This document shows positions 55,784 to 64,000 of a stretch of 64,000 bases of DNA, piece after piece. The DNA comes from Saussurea involucrata (Eukaryota; Streptophyta; Magnoliopsida; Asterales; Asteraceae). Numbering within the stretch: position 1 is the first letter of the stretch; every line of letters begins with the position of its first letter. Both the position numbers and the translations under genes were made by a program. Where the stretch lies: NCBI GenBank assembly GCA_033807775.1, contig CM066327.1:94014295-94078294 (forward strand), given 5' to 3'. The notes under the pieces were generated by a model. It ran no database searches. It was given only the letters and a program-made list of their open reading frames with translations, and was not told the origin of the DNA.

Positions 55784-57187
55784 CTATTTTCTTAGATTAG
55801 CAAATTCAGTTTTCATTTCACCAATCTGTGTCATTAACTCTATTTCAAGTGAAGAATGTACCTCAGCAGATGACTCAGAATCAGCATCTTCAAAATCAGA
55901 ATCATCCTCATTCCTCATTTTTGCCATATAGCTTTGCATCTGTGGAAAGTTGATATGATCATCTTCATTAGAAGTGTAGTACAACCAATTCTCCTGTTCA
56001 GCCAATAAAGCAATTTTATCATCTCTCTTCTTTGCAAGCTGAGCCTTTTTGGTGTAGTACTCATAGTCTTTCACAATTTTAACTCTGCAATCCTTAGCAT
56101 AGTGGCCAGATTTTCCACACTTGAAACACTGATTCTTTTCTTTTCTCTCTTCCTACTCTTCTTTGTTTTCTTCACTTCTCTCTACTCTCTTTTCAAACTT
56201 ATTTTCTTCTCTGTCTTCTTTCTTCTTATAATCTGAACTCCCAACTCTCTTATAATTTCCTTGAAATCTACCCTTCCCATACCTTTTGTTAAAAGTATTT
56301 GTCAACAAAGCTAGCTTCTCAGCCATTATCTTGATATCTTCATCATCTTCTGATCCTTCTTCCTTGTCAGATTCTTCCAGATTAGGTATCTTTGATAGAT
56401 ATGCAGTCTTTTTAGGTGCTTTGATTGCTTTGGACTTTGATAAGAACGCTAACTGATCAGCAACATTTTTCTTCTCTTCCACAACTAACTTGACAGAGTC
56501 TTCATGTTGATTAAGAACACAGAACAGATCATTTAAGTCTTCTTCACACATATCCTTGTTCATTTGCAGACTTATGGCAAATGATGACCATTCTGAATTT
56601 AGACTGTTCCGAAATTTGTAATTTATTTCTGACTTCGTTTTCTTCAGTCCATTTCTTCTCAAATCATTTAGAATAGTACAAAATTTACTGTATGTCTGTG
56701 TCAAACTTTCTGACTCTTTTGCTTTGAACCTTTCATAGGCATTTATGCTTTGATTTAACTTTGCCTGAATAGATCTCACAGTTCCTAACATCTGCCTTTC
56801 CAATTCGTCCCACATTTCTTTAGCTGATGATCCACTGTCAATCCTGTTAAGAACCTCATTTGGGACAGCCAAAGTCATCAAAGTAATTGATCTTTTGTCG
56901 ATAGCATGCCTATTCTTCTGTTCAGCTGTGTATTGGGAATAATTCTTCTTCACCCTGGTCGCTGGAATTTCTGGAGTTGTCTCTGTAGCAGGGGTTGCAG
57001 CAACATCGATATACACTTCAATTGGACCTTCTCGAATAGAGACCATAAGATTTTCATCAATGTTGTCTAGGAATTGGATCATACGAATTTTCCATTGTTG
57101 ATACTCTTCTGGTATAAGAACAGGCGGTTTGGTTTCAGATCCCATGGCTAGATATTCTTTAGAAGACATGATTGTAAGAAAATTCAA
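55784..57187 (-). pseudogene. gag: Copia gag, N-terminal part (element D, possibly D/G hybrid)
   Basis: Starts at 57187 (MNFLTIMSSKEYLAMGS; the inner ATG of MSSKEY is also possible). Copia Gag N-terminal region (EEYQQWKIRMIQFLDN) and UBN2-type region (KEMWDELERQMLGTVRS, NEWSSFA-like positions) lead to a Lys/Glu-rich stretch. An in-frame TAG at 56153-56155 falls just before the zinc knuckle CFKCGKSGHYAKDC (about 56130-56085). The frame continues to 55784, and is lost by a shift before the coiled coil at 55743. It lies 190 bp downstream of D's primer site, so it is D's gag start. Confidence 0.85.
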
Positions 57188-57364
57188 CAGAAAGACAAAT
57201 TCGAGTTTCTTGATCGAAATGTAACAGGTAATTCAAGAATTGCCAAGAATTCAAGAACTAGCCCTAGCAGCGGAATCGATTTTTGAATGAATCAAGAAAT
57301 CTTCAAGAAATTGATCAATCTATCTTCGCAATCACAATTTTGAATGAATTTGTTTGTTGATTAG

Positions 57365-57377
57365 CTATGATACCAAT
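57365..57377 (-). other. Primer-binding site of element D
   Basis: The complement reads TTGGTATCATAGC after the LTR: Met-type with one mismatch to the usual TGGTATCAGAGC. Confidence 0.85.
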
Positions 57378-57862
57378 TGAAAGTACAGGATCTAATCTTA
57401 CAATCAATATAGAAAGCAGTAATTGAGAAGTTGTATGATCAAGCCCAATTGTATTCAATGATGAACAAAATTACAGATCTAAGAGAGAGAATCTCAAAGA
57501 TTACAAAGAATGAATACAAAGATATACGGGAAAATCAATCAGTTAGCAACGTAGTGCTAACCACTCTATTTATACTGCAACGGACATGTTAAAGCTATAG
57601 TACAAATAAGAAAGACTAATAAGAACATAACACGTGTCCTAATTAGTTTACTAAATACTAAGTAAAGTATGTAGTCATAAGTTCTGAACAGGTTGTTCAG
57701 AACTTCTGAACATTCTTCTGATAACGCTTCTCAGAGCTTCTGACTCTTTCTCTCAGAACTCTGACTTCTCTTCTCAGATCTCTGACTCCTCTACTCAGAA
57801 CATCTGAGTCTTCTTATCAGATCTTCAGCACTTGGTTTATTGACAAAACTTCAGATCTAACA
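57378..57862 (-). repeat. 5' LTR of element D
   Basis: 485 bp, same length and ends as 41017-41501, with about eight differences by eye. Followed by TSD CTCGG at 57863-57867. Confidence 0.93.
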
Positions 57863-57867
57863 CTCGG

Positions 57868-57962
57868 TAAGTCCGGCAGTGCCTCTGTAAGAGGCTTTCT
57901 TCACTTAGCCTATTTTTCACTACTTCTAAATACTTCTTTGATTAGGAAGATTGAAGCTAACA
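57868..57962 (-). repeat. Element C 5' LTR, outer 95 bp
   Basis: Matches 10852-10946 and ends with the LTR terminus TGTTAGCTTC on the - strand. It marks the right end of element C; the flank starts ATATC. Confidence 0.9.
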
Positions 57963-60422
57963 ATATCAGTTTAGGACCCGTACTTCAACGATTTTGACTT
58001 CTGATCATATCAAATCAGGACTCGTTCTTCAACGACTATGACTTCTGAATTGACTTCAATCTTGGTAATTCAGAACTCGTTTTAATGATTAAGGATACTT
58101 TAATCCAAGTCTTGTTCTTTGTGCAAATTTTGTACACATAAAGATCTTTTGCACAAGTTAAGGGGGAGCTTAACTGATTTTAAGACATTATATCATAATT
58201 TGAGGGGGAGCTCAAATGTTTCTGGTTGTACGTATCTTTTGATCTTAATCTTCGATTGTTTGAAAGAAGAACAACTTTCAAGCATGAAAAACATTTTTTC
58301 CTTAAATGTTCAAACCACTTCTCTTTTCTCAAACAGATTTTATGAATTTAGAAGTGTGATTTTAAATGTTTTTTCATGGAAATCTCAGATTATCGTAACA
58401 TCAATTCTGACCGTGTGTTTCCAAAGATTAATACTTGTATATTATCTTTTCTATATACTTTCAAGTATTCATACACACCGGTTCAACTTCATATTTAATT
58501 TGTTACTACCATGTCTCAAAACGAAACAATTTTTCGATGGTAATACTCCCGTTTGAATTTCAATTTTTGTTGAGCATCACATTTTTTTCAGCGTCAAAGC
58601 CTAAACGTTTCATTCAAAGATTGTTTATATTTGTTCATATAAACAAATTTCAATTCTTTGATACCCTAAACCTTACATGATCATCATTCATAATATTTGA
58701 TCTGATTGATACATTGTCAGATTCTCAAACAAGTCTTTCGAATTCATTTCATTTCATTCTATATTCTTGTTTTGAGAATTCTTCATCGTTCAAATGCTCA
58801 AATATTAAGGAGCATACATTTTGATGACAATGTCATTCAAATGCTGAAGTTTATTTGTTCAAGCTAAACTGGTGAACAAAATAAATCATTATAGGACAAT
58901 TTAATGGGATCAGTGTGTGAGCATACATAACTTCTATGGATTCACGTTAACCAGTGTTTCCTACCCAAGAAGTTATCCTTGAGTGATTGAGGGGTGAGGG
59001 GTCTACATCAAAGAGTGGGGGAGATAACTCATCCGGTTGAGTATCTCATTGTGCTGAGGTAAAATGTAAATGAGAGTTTGGGTAGAAGTGAGTGGATTAA
59101 AAACAGAAAGAGGGTGTGAGAACATAGTTAAAAGAATAAGAGAACTCTGCCCCATCCATTTTCTGAGCCGGGAAGCCACATTACTGATTGGTTCACATTC
59201 TTTGGTGACCATCATTGAAACAGGCAGTTAGCCCATGCCAACTCTTGCTTTAACCCCACCAGCCACTCATTTTTTTCTTAACAAAGGAATGTTTCATTTT
59301 TCATGGGGACGCAGCATATAATCTATCTGATCTTCGCTCGGAAGGTCTAGATATTGAAAAAGAAGGAAGTTTGCCCCACCTTCGCTCTTCATTCATGCAC
59401 ATTGACTCCGTGGAAAATTGTTGCTGTCTCAACAGTTTACACACTTTGAGCCTATATTATTCAAGCATATGTTGCTTTATTCTTTCTACACAAACACGTT
59501 CACACAAGGAATATGTTTTCTTGTCGTAACGTTCATAGAATTTCCTTTGTGATTTTCGATGATTGAATGGAAGCCCTGGGGGAGTGAACATCAAAAAGCT
59601 CCTTTACAAAGTACATCAGTTGTACTAAGTGGCTTTGTGCTACTTACATGCATTTTAACTGATTCATCTGTTGTTTCAGGGTTACCACTCTCTATTTATC
59701 TGAATTTGAAAAGAATTGGATAAATATCTTTCGGAATTGACGGTTTATCAGATTATAAAGGAGGAGAATGTTTATTGTGGTGAACAATGTGTGTGCTGAT
59801 ATTGATAAAGGTTTTGATGATCATGATGCTCACAATCATCAAAAAGGGGGAGAAATAGTATAATGAAGAAATGGGGGAGAAATAATACTATGAAGAAAAG
59901 AGAGATTTGTCAATGATAGATTAAGGGGGAGAAATTTGTCAAAGTCAACAAGATGTTCCGAGTTTCGAGAAAGTTCGTTGTTCGAAGACAATTCAAGATC
60001 GAAGAAGATGAATATACTAAGTTCAAGAAATCATTCAAAGTTTGAGTTCAAAGCCTCAAAGTTTTCAAAGCTTCAAAGTTCAAAGCTTCAAAGTTCAAAG
60101 CTACAAAGATCTGAAATTCACGTTCAAGACTTGAAGACAATTTGTTGAAGATTGTTTTGAAGATGATTGACTTTACATTGTGAAAGACAAAGACTTTTCA
60201 TGTGTTTGACTGAAGATTCTTCAAAGATAAGTGTTTAAACATCATCAAAACATCAAAGTTCAACGTCAACTTGTGAAGATTCAACTGTTTGAAGAGTGCC
60301 AAAGCTTCAACGTTCAAAGCGGTCAAAGTTAAAGTTTTGAAGATCAAGAGCTGAAGACTGCTGCCATATTTTAAATCTTGAATCCAAAGGGGGAGACTCC
60401 TCAGCTGAAGATCAAGAGCTGA
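57963..60422 (+). mobile_element. Element H1: 3' noncoding region of a copia element
   Basis: No credible gene. It is homologous, on the + strand, to the noncoding region of G: the GTTTAGGACCCGTACTTC-type repeats (57968-58080) and the segment ATGCTCACAATCATC followed by GGGGGAGAAA (59825-59855). PPT-like tracts (GGGGGAG) occur at about 58160, 58203, 59579, 59847, 59872, 59926 and 60389. TTCAAAG words are tandem at 60045-60110. An exact 27-bp direct repeat (60338-60364 and 60406-60432) brackets the last tract. Confidence 0.75.
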
Positions 60423-60940
60423 AGACTGCTGCAATCTCATGCTGAAGACTCCTCAGCTCATCTTGAAGAGCTGAAGGAAAGTTCAGTGGTACGCTCTGCC
60501 ACAGCTGAACAAGCCACCCATTCCATCCCAGCTTCAGCGTCTCTAAACACTGAAGTTATAAACTTGGAATCTACCCAACCTCCTTCAGTCTCTCTACAGA
60601 CTGAAGAAGTGATTCTCAGCGGATCCAATGCTGAACCCCACACCCAACCAACTTTCTCAACCTTCGCTTCTCTCTCTACTCCATTGGACTCTAATCCAGT
60701 TTTCACCACGATCACTGGAGCACCCGTCATTTTTCCAGAAGCTAAAGCTGATACTTTTCAAGAAATGATGGATGTAGGACCTGCAGGAATGTCTATGCGT
60801 ATACGCACTCTAGCTGATGACATGGAACTTTTCTTAGGACACAGAGGTTTTGACGAATTCACCAACCCTCCTGTAGGTATACTACAACCCATATACACTG
60901 TAACTAAACCCGAAACTTCTGAGCTTTCCTTTGTTCACAA
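60423..60940 (+). pseudogene. ORF fragment downstream of H1, cut by element H2
   Basis: The frame is open from about 60423 and encodes about 170 residues before entering the H2 LTR. It is rich in Ser/Thr/Pro/Glu with motifs MRIRTLADDMELFLG and GFDEFTNPPVG. There is no ATG near its start. Its place after the PPT-rich spacer fits an ORF3 of the H1 element, but sequence similarity to the ORF3s of C or D is not visible. The last codons before 61000 are LTR sequence, not gene. Confidence 0.45.
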
Positions 60941-61276
60941 TGTTAGAACATTATTGTATTCAAGATTTATTGTTAAAGTCTTGTAATGGTCAAACAATGT
61001 AAAAGTCAAAGATAGTCAAAGTCAAAGTAGCTTTAATTAGAAAGTCAATGTAATTAGATTTAATGCTTTGTAATCCTAGGTATAAATAGGATTAGTTAGC
61101 TTAGATGTTAAGCAAGTCTCAAGGAAGTGATTAGTGAGAGATCTTAATTGTAATATTCTAGAGAGAGAAGTGAGAGCATTCTAGAGAGAGAAAGTGCATA
61201 ATTCCTATGTAAATCTCTATTATGTTCAAGATCAATGGATGATTTGATGATTACCTAATAGAATCTGGTTTTCACA
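60941..61276 (+). repeat. 5' LTR of element H2
   Basis: 336 bp from TGTTAGAAC to TTTTCACA. TATA box GTATAAATAGG near 61079-61090. The start is chosen because the other copia LTRs in the window begin TGTTAG and because the upstream ORF ends there; only one LTR is in the window. Confidence 0.7.
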
Positions 61277-61277
61277 A

Positions 61278-61290
61278 TTGGTATCAGAGC
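61278..61290 (+). other. Primer-binding site of element H2
   Basis: TTGGTATCAGAGC, one base after the LTR; initiator-Met type. Confidence 0.88.
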
Positions 61291-63481
61291 TTTGGGAGAT
61301 CGAATTATGTGCAAAATTCGTCCAATTTCTTGAAGATTTGAAGATTTTTTGAAGATTTTTGAAGAAAATCTCCATTTTTGAAGAACTTGAAGAACACAAA
61401 TGGGTTATGCATTTCTTGTTCGTTTTTTGATTTGATTTTGATTGCAAAGTGTTTCTCCATCATTTTAAATTTGTTTTGCATAATCAATTTCATAAAAACA
61501 AATCAAGATTTGATCAATTTGAAGATTTTTGAAAATTTTGTGTTCTTGAGAAAAAGTGGGTTGTGAAAAAATTTGGAGTTTGATTTTGCAATTTGTTGGT
61601 AATTTGATCCATTTTTGTGCAAAATCATTTCCAAAATGTGTTTTTAGACATGTTTCAATCATAAATTTCAAGTTTTAAACTCTAAAATTCAATTTTGAAA
61701 TTTTTTGGATTAAAGATGTTCTTGATGTTCTTGGTGAAAAATGATTTAGATCTGAGATTTTGATCTGATTTTGCTATTGAGATGTTATGAAAAATTGTTT
61801 GCAACTTGTTTTGATCCATAATTCAAGATTTAATATTTGTTTGTAAGTTTTTGAATGTGCAGGTTATACAACAGAAAAAAGGAAGAAGAAAGAGAAGAAT
61901 TCATCAAAATTGACTTTTGAAGTCAATTTTTTTTTGCATATAACAAAACTCATCAGCATATTTCTTCAAATGAATTCGGATCACATAAATGTGTGCTGAG
62001 TGTGTGTGTGATTCAGCTGTGTGTATGTGAATTCGGATCACACATAGTAAATATGTGCTGAGTGTGTGTGTTTAAGCTAGGTGTATGCATGCTTAGATTT
62101 CTAAGAATTTGAATCAAACAGGAACCAAACATCCGAATTCATCAATTCGGAACAGGAACCAAACATCCGAATTCATCAATTCGAAACAGGAACCAAGCAT
62201 ACGAATTCATCAATTCGGACCCTTCTTGAAACTAGAATTCGGACCCTTCTTGAAATCAAATACGATACCATCTAGCCGGAAATTCTAGTGGGTCTTCACA
62301 AATCAGTGTTTGATCGAGTTTTGCTGCTTGAATTCGATTGATATTTGTTTTAGGATAGCATAGCAACAAAAATTATCGAATTTGGTTGAGAGACGAAGAA
62401 AATATTGTCGTCTGAAATCTTCGCCGGAAAAACGGGATCGCCGGAGACTCGCCGGAAATTCGATTTTTGTTGCATGATCGATAAAGATTTGTATCATTCG
62501 ATTTCTCCTTAAACAAGGATTGCAACGCAACAAATCTTACTCGTTTTGGTTGAGAAACGGAGAAGATATCATCGTCTAAAATCACTTCGCCGGAAAAACG
62601 GGGTTGCCGGACACTTCGTCGGTTTTTGTTGCATGATCGAGAGTGATTGGTATCTTTCAATTTGTCGTTAAAAAAGGAACACAACGCGACAAATTTCACA
62701 CGTTTTGGTCGAGAATTGAGAAAGAAAATCGAAAAAGAAATCAACAGACAATCGTGGGTTTTTTTTTGTTTTTGAAGATGATGAATAGTATTAGAAGTTT
62801 CAGCTTTTGTCACATTTGGTCCCTGTAGTTTAGTTTATTTTTTTCAATTTTGGGTCCTAATCTCGTTAAGTCCGTTAAGTCCAGTTAGAGTTTAGATTTT
62901 TACCCTTTTGGTCCCTGAACTTAGAATTTCAGGGTTGGTCAGTTTTAGTCCCTATAGTATTGTTTTTTAAAATCTGTCATTTTCGGTCCCTGTAGTTTTT
63001 AAATTTTTAGAATTTTACATTCTTAGTTCTTTGAGTATTATTTTTCAGTTTTTGTTATTTTTAGTTCTCATTTTTGTTGAGTCTTAGTATTTTACACTTT
63101 TAGTTCCTATAATTTGTATTTTTGACATTTTTAGCCATTTTTGTGTCGAAGTTTTGTTATTTTACCTGCTTTTATTCGTTACTGACATATTTTTCTCTTA
63201 TTTTTGGAAGACAAATTTATAATTTGTTTTTTCAATATTTCCGCGCATATTTTTCAGAATTAATTTTTGGAAGACAAATTTATAATTTGTTTTTTCAAAT
63301 TTTATTTTTGAAAATCTTTCTGACTTTAATTGTGTTTTTATGTTTTTCTGATTTTTTTACGAGTGTGCACATAATTCCAACTTCTAAGCGAAGTTTCTAT
63401 TGACGATCACTCTATTAGGTATATTTTTGTTAATATTTTTCATCTAATTTTTTTTGTGTTTCTTTTCAGGTTTTCTTCAAG
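61291..63481 (+). other. Long leader of element H2
   Basis: 2.2 kb without a supported gene. It holds ATTCGG-type repeats (61970-62240), a diverged tandem repeat of about 180 bp (about 62345-62720, each with CGCCGGAAAAACGGG), several GGTCCCTGTAG/GGTCCCTGAAC repeats (62815-63000), and an exact ~35-bp repeat around GGAAGACAAATTTATAATTT (63207 and 63267). A pyrimidine-rich TTTCTTTTCAG just before the ORF (about 63459-63469) looks like a splice acceptor. Confidence 0.7.
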
Positions 63482-64000
63482 ATGTCTACTTATACAGAAG
63501 ATGGGGTTTTAAGATTGAAGCAAACTATTAAAAAGGAGATACCCCCAATTGCAAAAGTTCTGGTTAAATCATCAAATGAAAGTTTGCAACAAACAATTTT
63601 GCAACAATTTATTATACCAGAAATACCTCCAAAACCACAAGTTTTTGTTAAACCAAATAATAAAATTTTGCAACAAGTTCTTATAACAGAAAAACCTTCA
63701 ACCCCACAAACTTTTGTTAAATCTAATAATGAAAGTTTGAAGCAAACTATTGTTAAATCCAATGGTGAAGGTTTGAAGCAAAATTTTGTTAAAACTAATA
63801 CTTCAAATCCTTCAACTCATCCAGATGACATAAAGAAGCTTGAAGGAAGTATAAAAGCATTGGAGGAAGAAAATGCTAATCTGAAGAGACAAATTTTAGA
63901 CATTTCTTCTTCAAATGATAAACTTATTAAAAGAGTTACTGATCTTGACGTTTATATTGCAGATCTTGAAACAAAGAAAGACAACTCAAGTCTGCACGAT
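63482..64000 (+). CDS. First ORF of element H2, 3'-truncated by the window
   Basis: 173 codons open from ATG to the window end. The N-terminal 110 residues hold degenerate repeats of about 25 residues around FVKSNNESLKQTIV (four copies: VLVKSSNESLQQ, VFVKPNNKILQQ, TFVKSNNESLKQ, IVKSNGEGLKQ). A heptad-rich coiled coil follows (DDIKKLEGSIKALEEENANL, about residues 118-170). No zinc knuckle or gag signature is reached. It may be the N-terminus of Gag or an extra ORF; I do not recognise a family. The open frame on the opposite strand here is a shadow. Confidence 0.6.
   Translation, partial: MSTYTEDGVLRLKQTIKKEIPPIAKVLVKSSNESLQQTILQQFIIPEIPPKPQVFVKPNNKILQQVLITEKPSTPQTFVKSNNESLKQTIVKSNGEGLKQNFVKTNTSNPSTHPDDIKKLEGSIKALEEENANLKRQILDISSSNDKLIKRVTDLDVYIADLETKKDNSSLHD

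Larger units (their letters stand above)
41017..57862 (-). mobile_element. Element D: Sirevirus-like Ty1/copia retrotransposon, defective
   Basis: 16,846 bp with two 485-bp LTRs (41017-41501 and 57378-57862) and a perfect TSD CTCGG (41012-41016 / 57863-57867). It contains gag, a broken pol, a noncoding spacer and a large ORF3 in the same order as element C, plus the embedded remnant G. The LTRs differ at about eight positions by eye, suggesting an age well under a few million years. Multiple stops and frameshifts plus a lost RT catalytic Asp make it non-autonomous. Confidence 0.92.
60941..64000 (+). mobile_element. Element H2: 5' part of a retrotransposon running off the window
   Basis: An LTR (60941-61276), a Met-type primer site (61278-61290), a long leader and the start of an ORF, all on +. 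No PPT precedes the LTR and an ORF is interrupted at its start, so it is a 5' LTR of a fresh insertion. The CACAA at 60936-60940 is the expected TSD; the partner is outside the window. The leader carries ATTCGG words like F and G. Confidence 0.75.

Noticed and set aside
58119..58680. 145- and 81-codon + frames in H1
   Set aside because: AT-rich, Phe/Leu-rich chance frames in a noncoding spacer homologous to that of G, where they are not kept.
63490..63762. 90-codon - strand ORF near the right edge
   Set aside because: Antisense of the open + strand ORF that starts at 63482 and reaches the window end.

Overview
The window is plant nuclear DNA made almost entirely of nested LTR retrotransposons. 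I see no host gene, no rRNA or tRNA gene and no CRISPR array. The protein families (plant Ty1/copia and chromodomain Ty3/gypsy), initiator-Met-tRNA primer sites, 5-bp target duplications (TSDs) and large AT-rich spacers point to a eudicot with a large genome. The style of the elements suggests Asteraceae, but that is inference. Elements are named A-H here.

Left part (1-10946). Element A is a + strand Sirevirus-like copia element whose 5' part lies outside the window. The window opens inside its long 3' accessory ORF ('ORF3'), which is interrupted by a young gag-only gypsy element (TR-GAG, 3409-8489, TSD GAAAT). A ends with its 3' LTR at 8790-9641. That LTR abuts the broken gag of element B (- strand), so A appears to have inserted into B.

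Middle (10109-57962). Element C is a - strand copia element spread over about 48 kb by insertions. From its 5' end (right) to its 3' end (left) it reads: 5' LTR (57868-57962 plus 40274-41016), gag (40100-39136, then 27624-25501), pol (25504-22046), noncoding 3' region, ORF3 (16045-11132), polypurine tract (PPT) and LTR (10109-10946). B shares that last LTR. Three elements are nested in C. D is a 16.8-kb copia element (41017-57862) in the 5' LTR. E is an 11.5-kb chromodomain gypsy element (27625-39135) in gag. F is a tandem array of short non-autonomous LTR units (16446-21020) between pol and ORF3. D contains the remnant G (about 51746-55783).

Right part (57963-64000). H1 is the + strand 3' region of another copia element, homologous to the G spacer. 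H2 starts with an LTR at 60941, has a 2.2-kb leader and opens an ORF that runs off the window.

How the parts work: each copia family carries gag (capsid, RNA binding), pol (protease, integrase, RT, RNase H) and, in A/C and D, an ORF3 of unknown function in the position of the Sirevirus env-like gene. Most copies are broken by stops, frameshifts or lost catalytic residues; A's ORF3 is the exception. The most unusual signals are family-specific palindromic words spread through coding and noncoding DNA, the F array whose units carry flanking DNA of C, and an acceptor-like CAG just after the gag stop in three copia copies.
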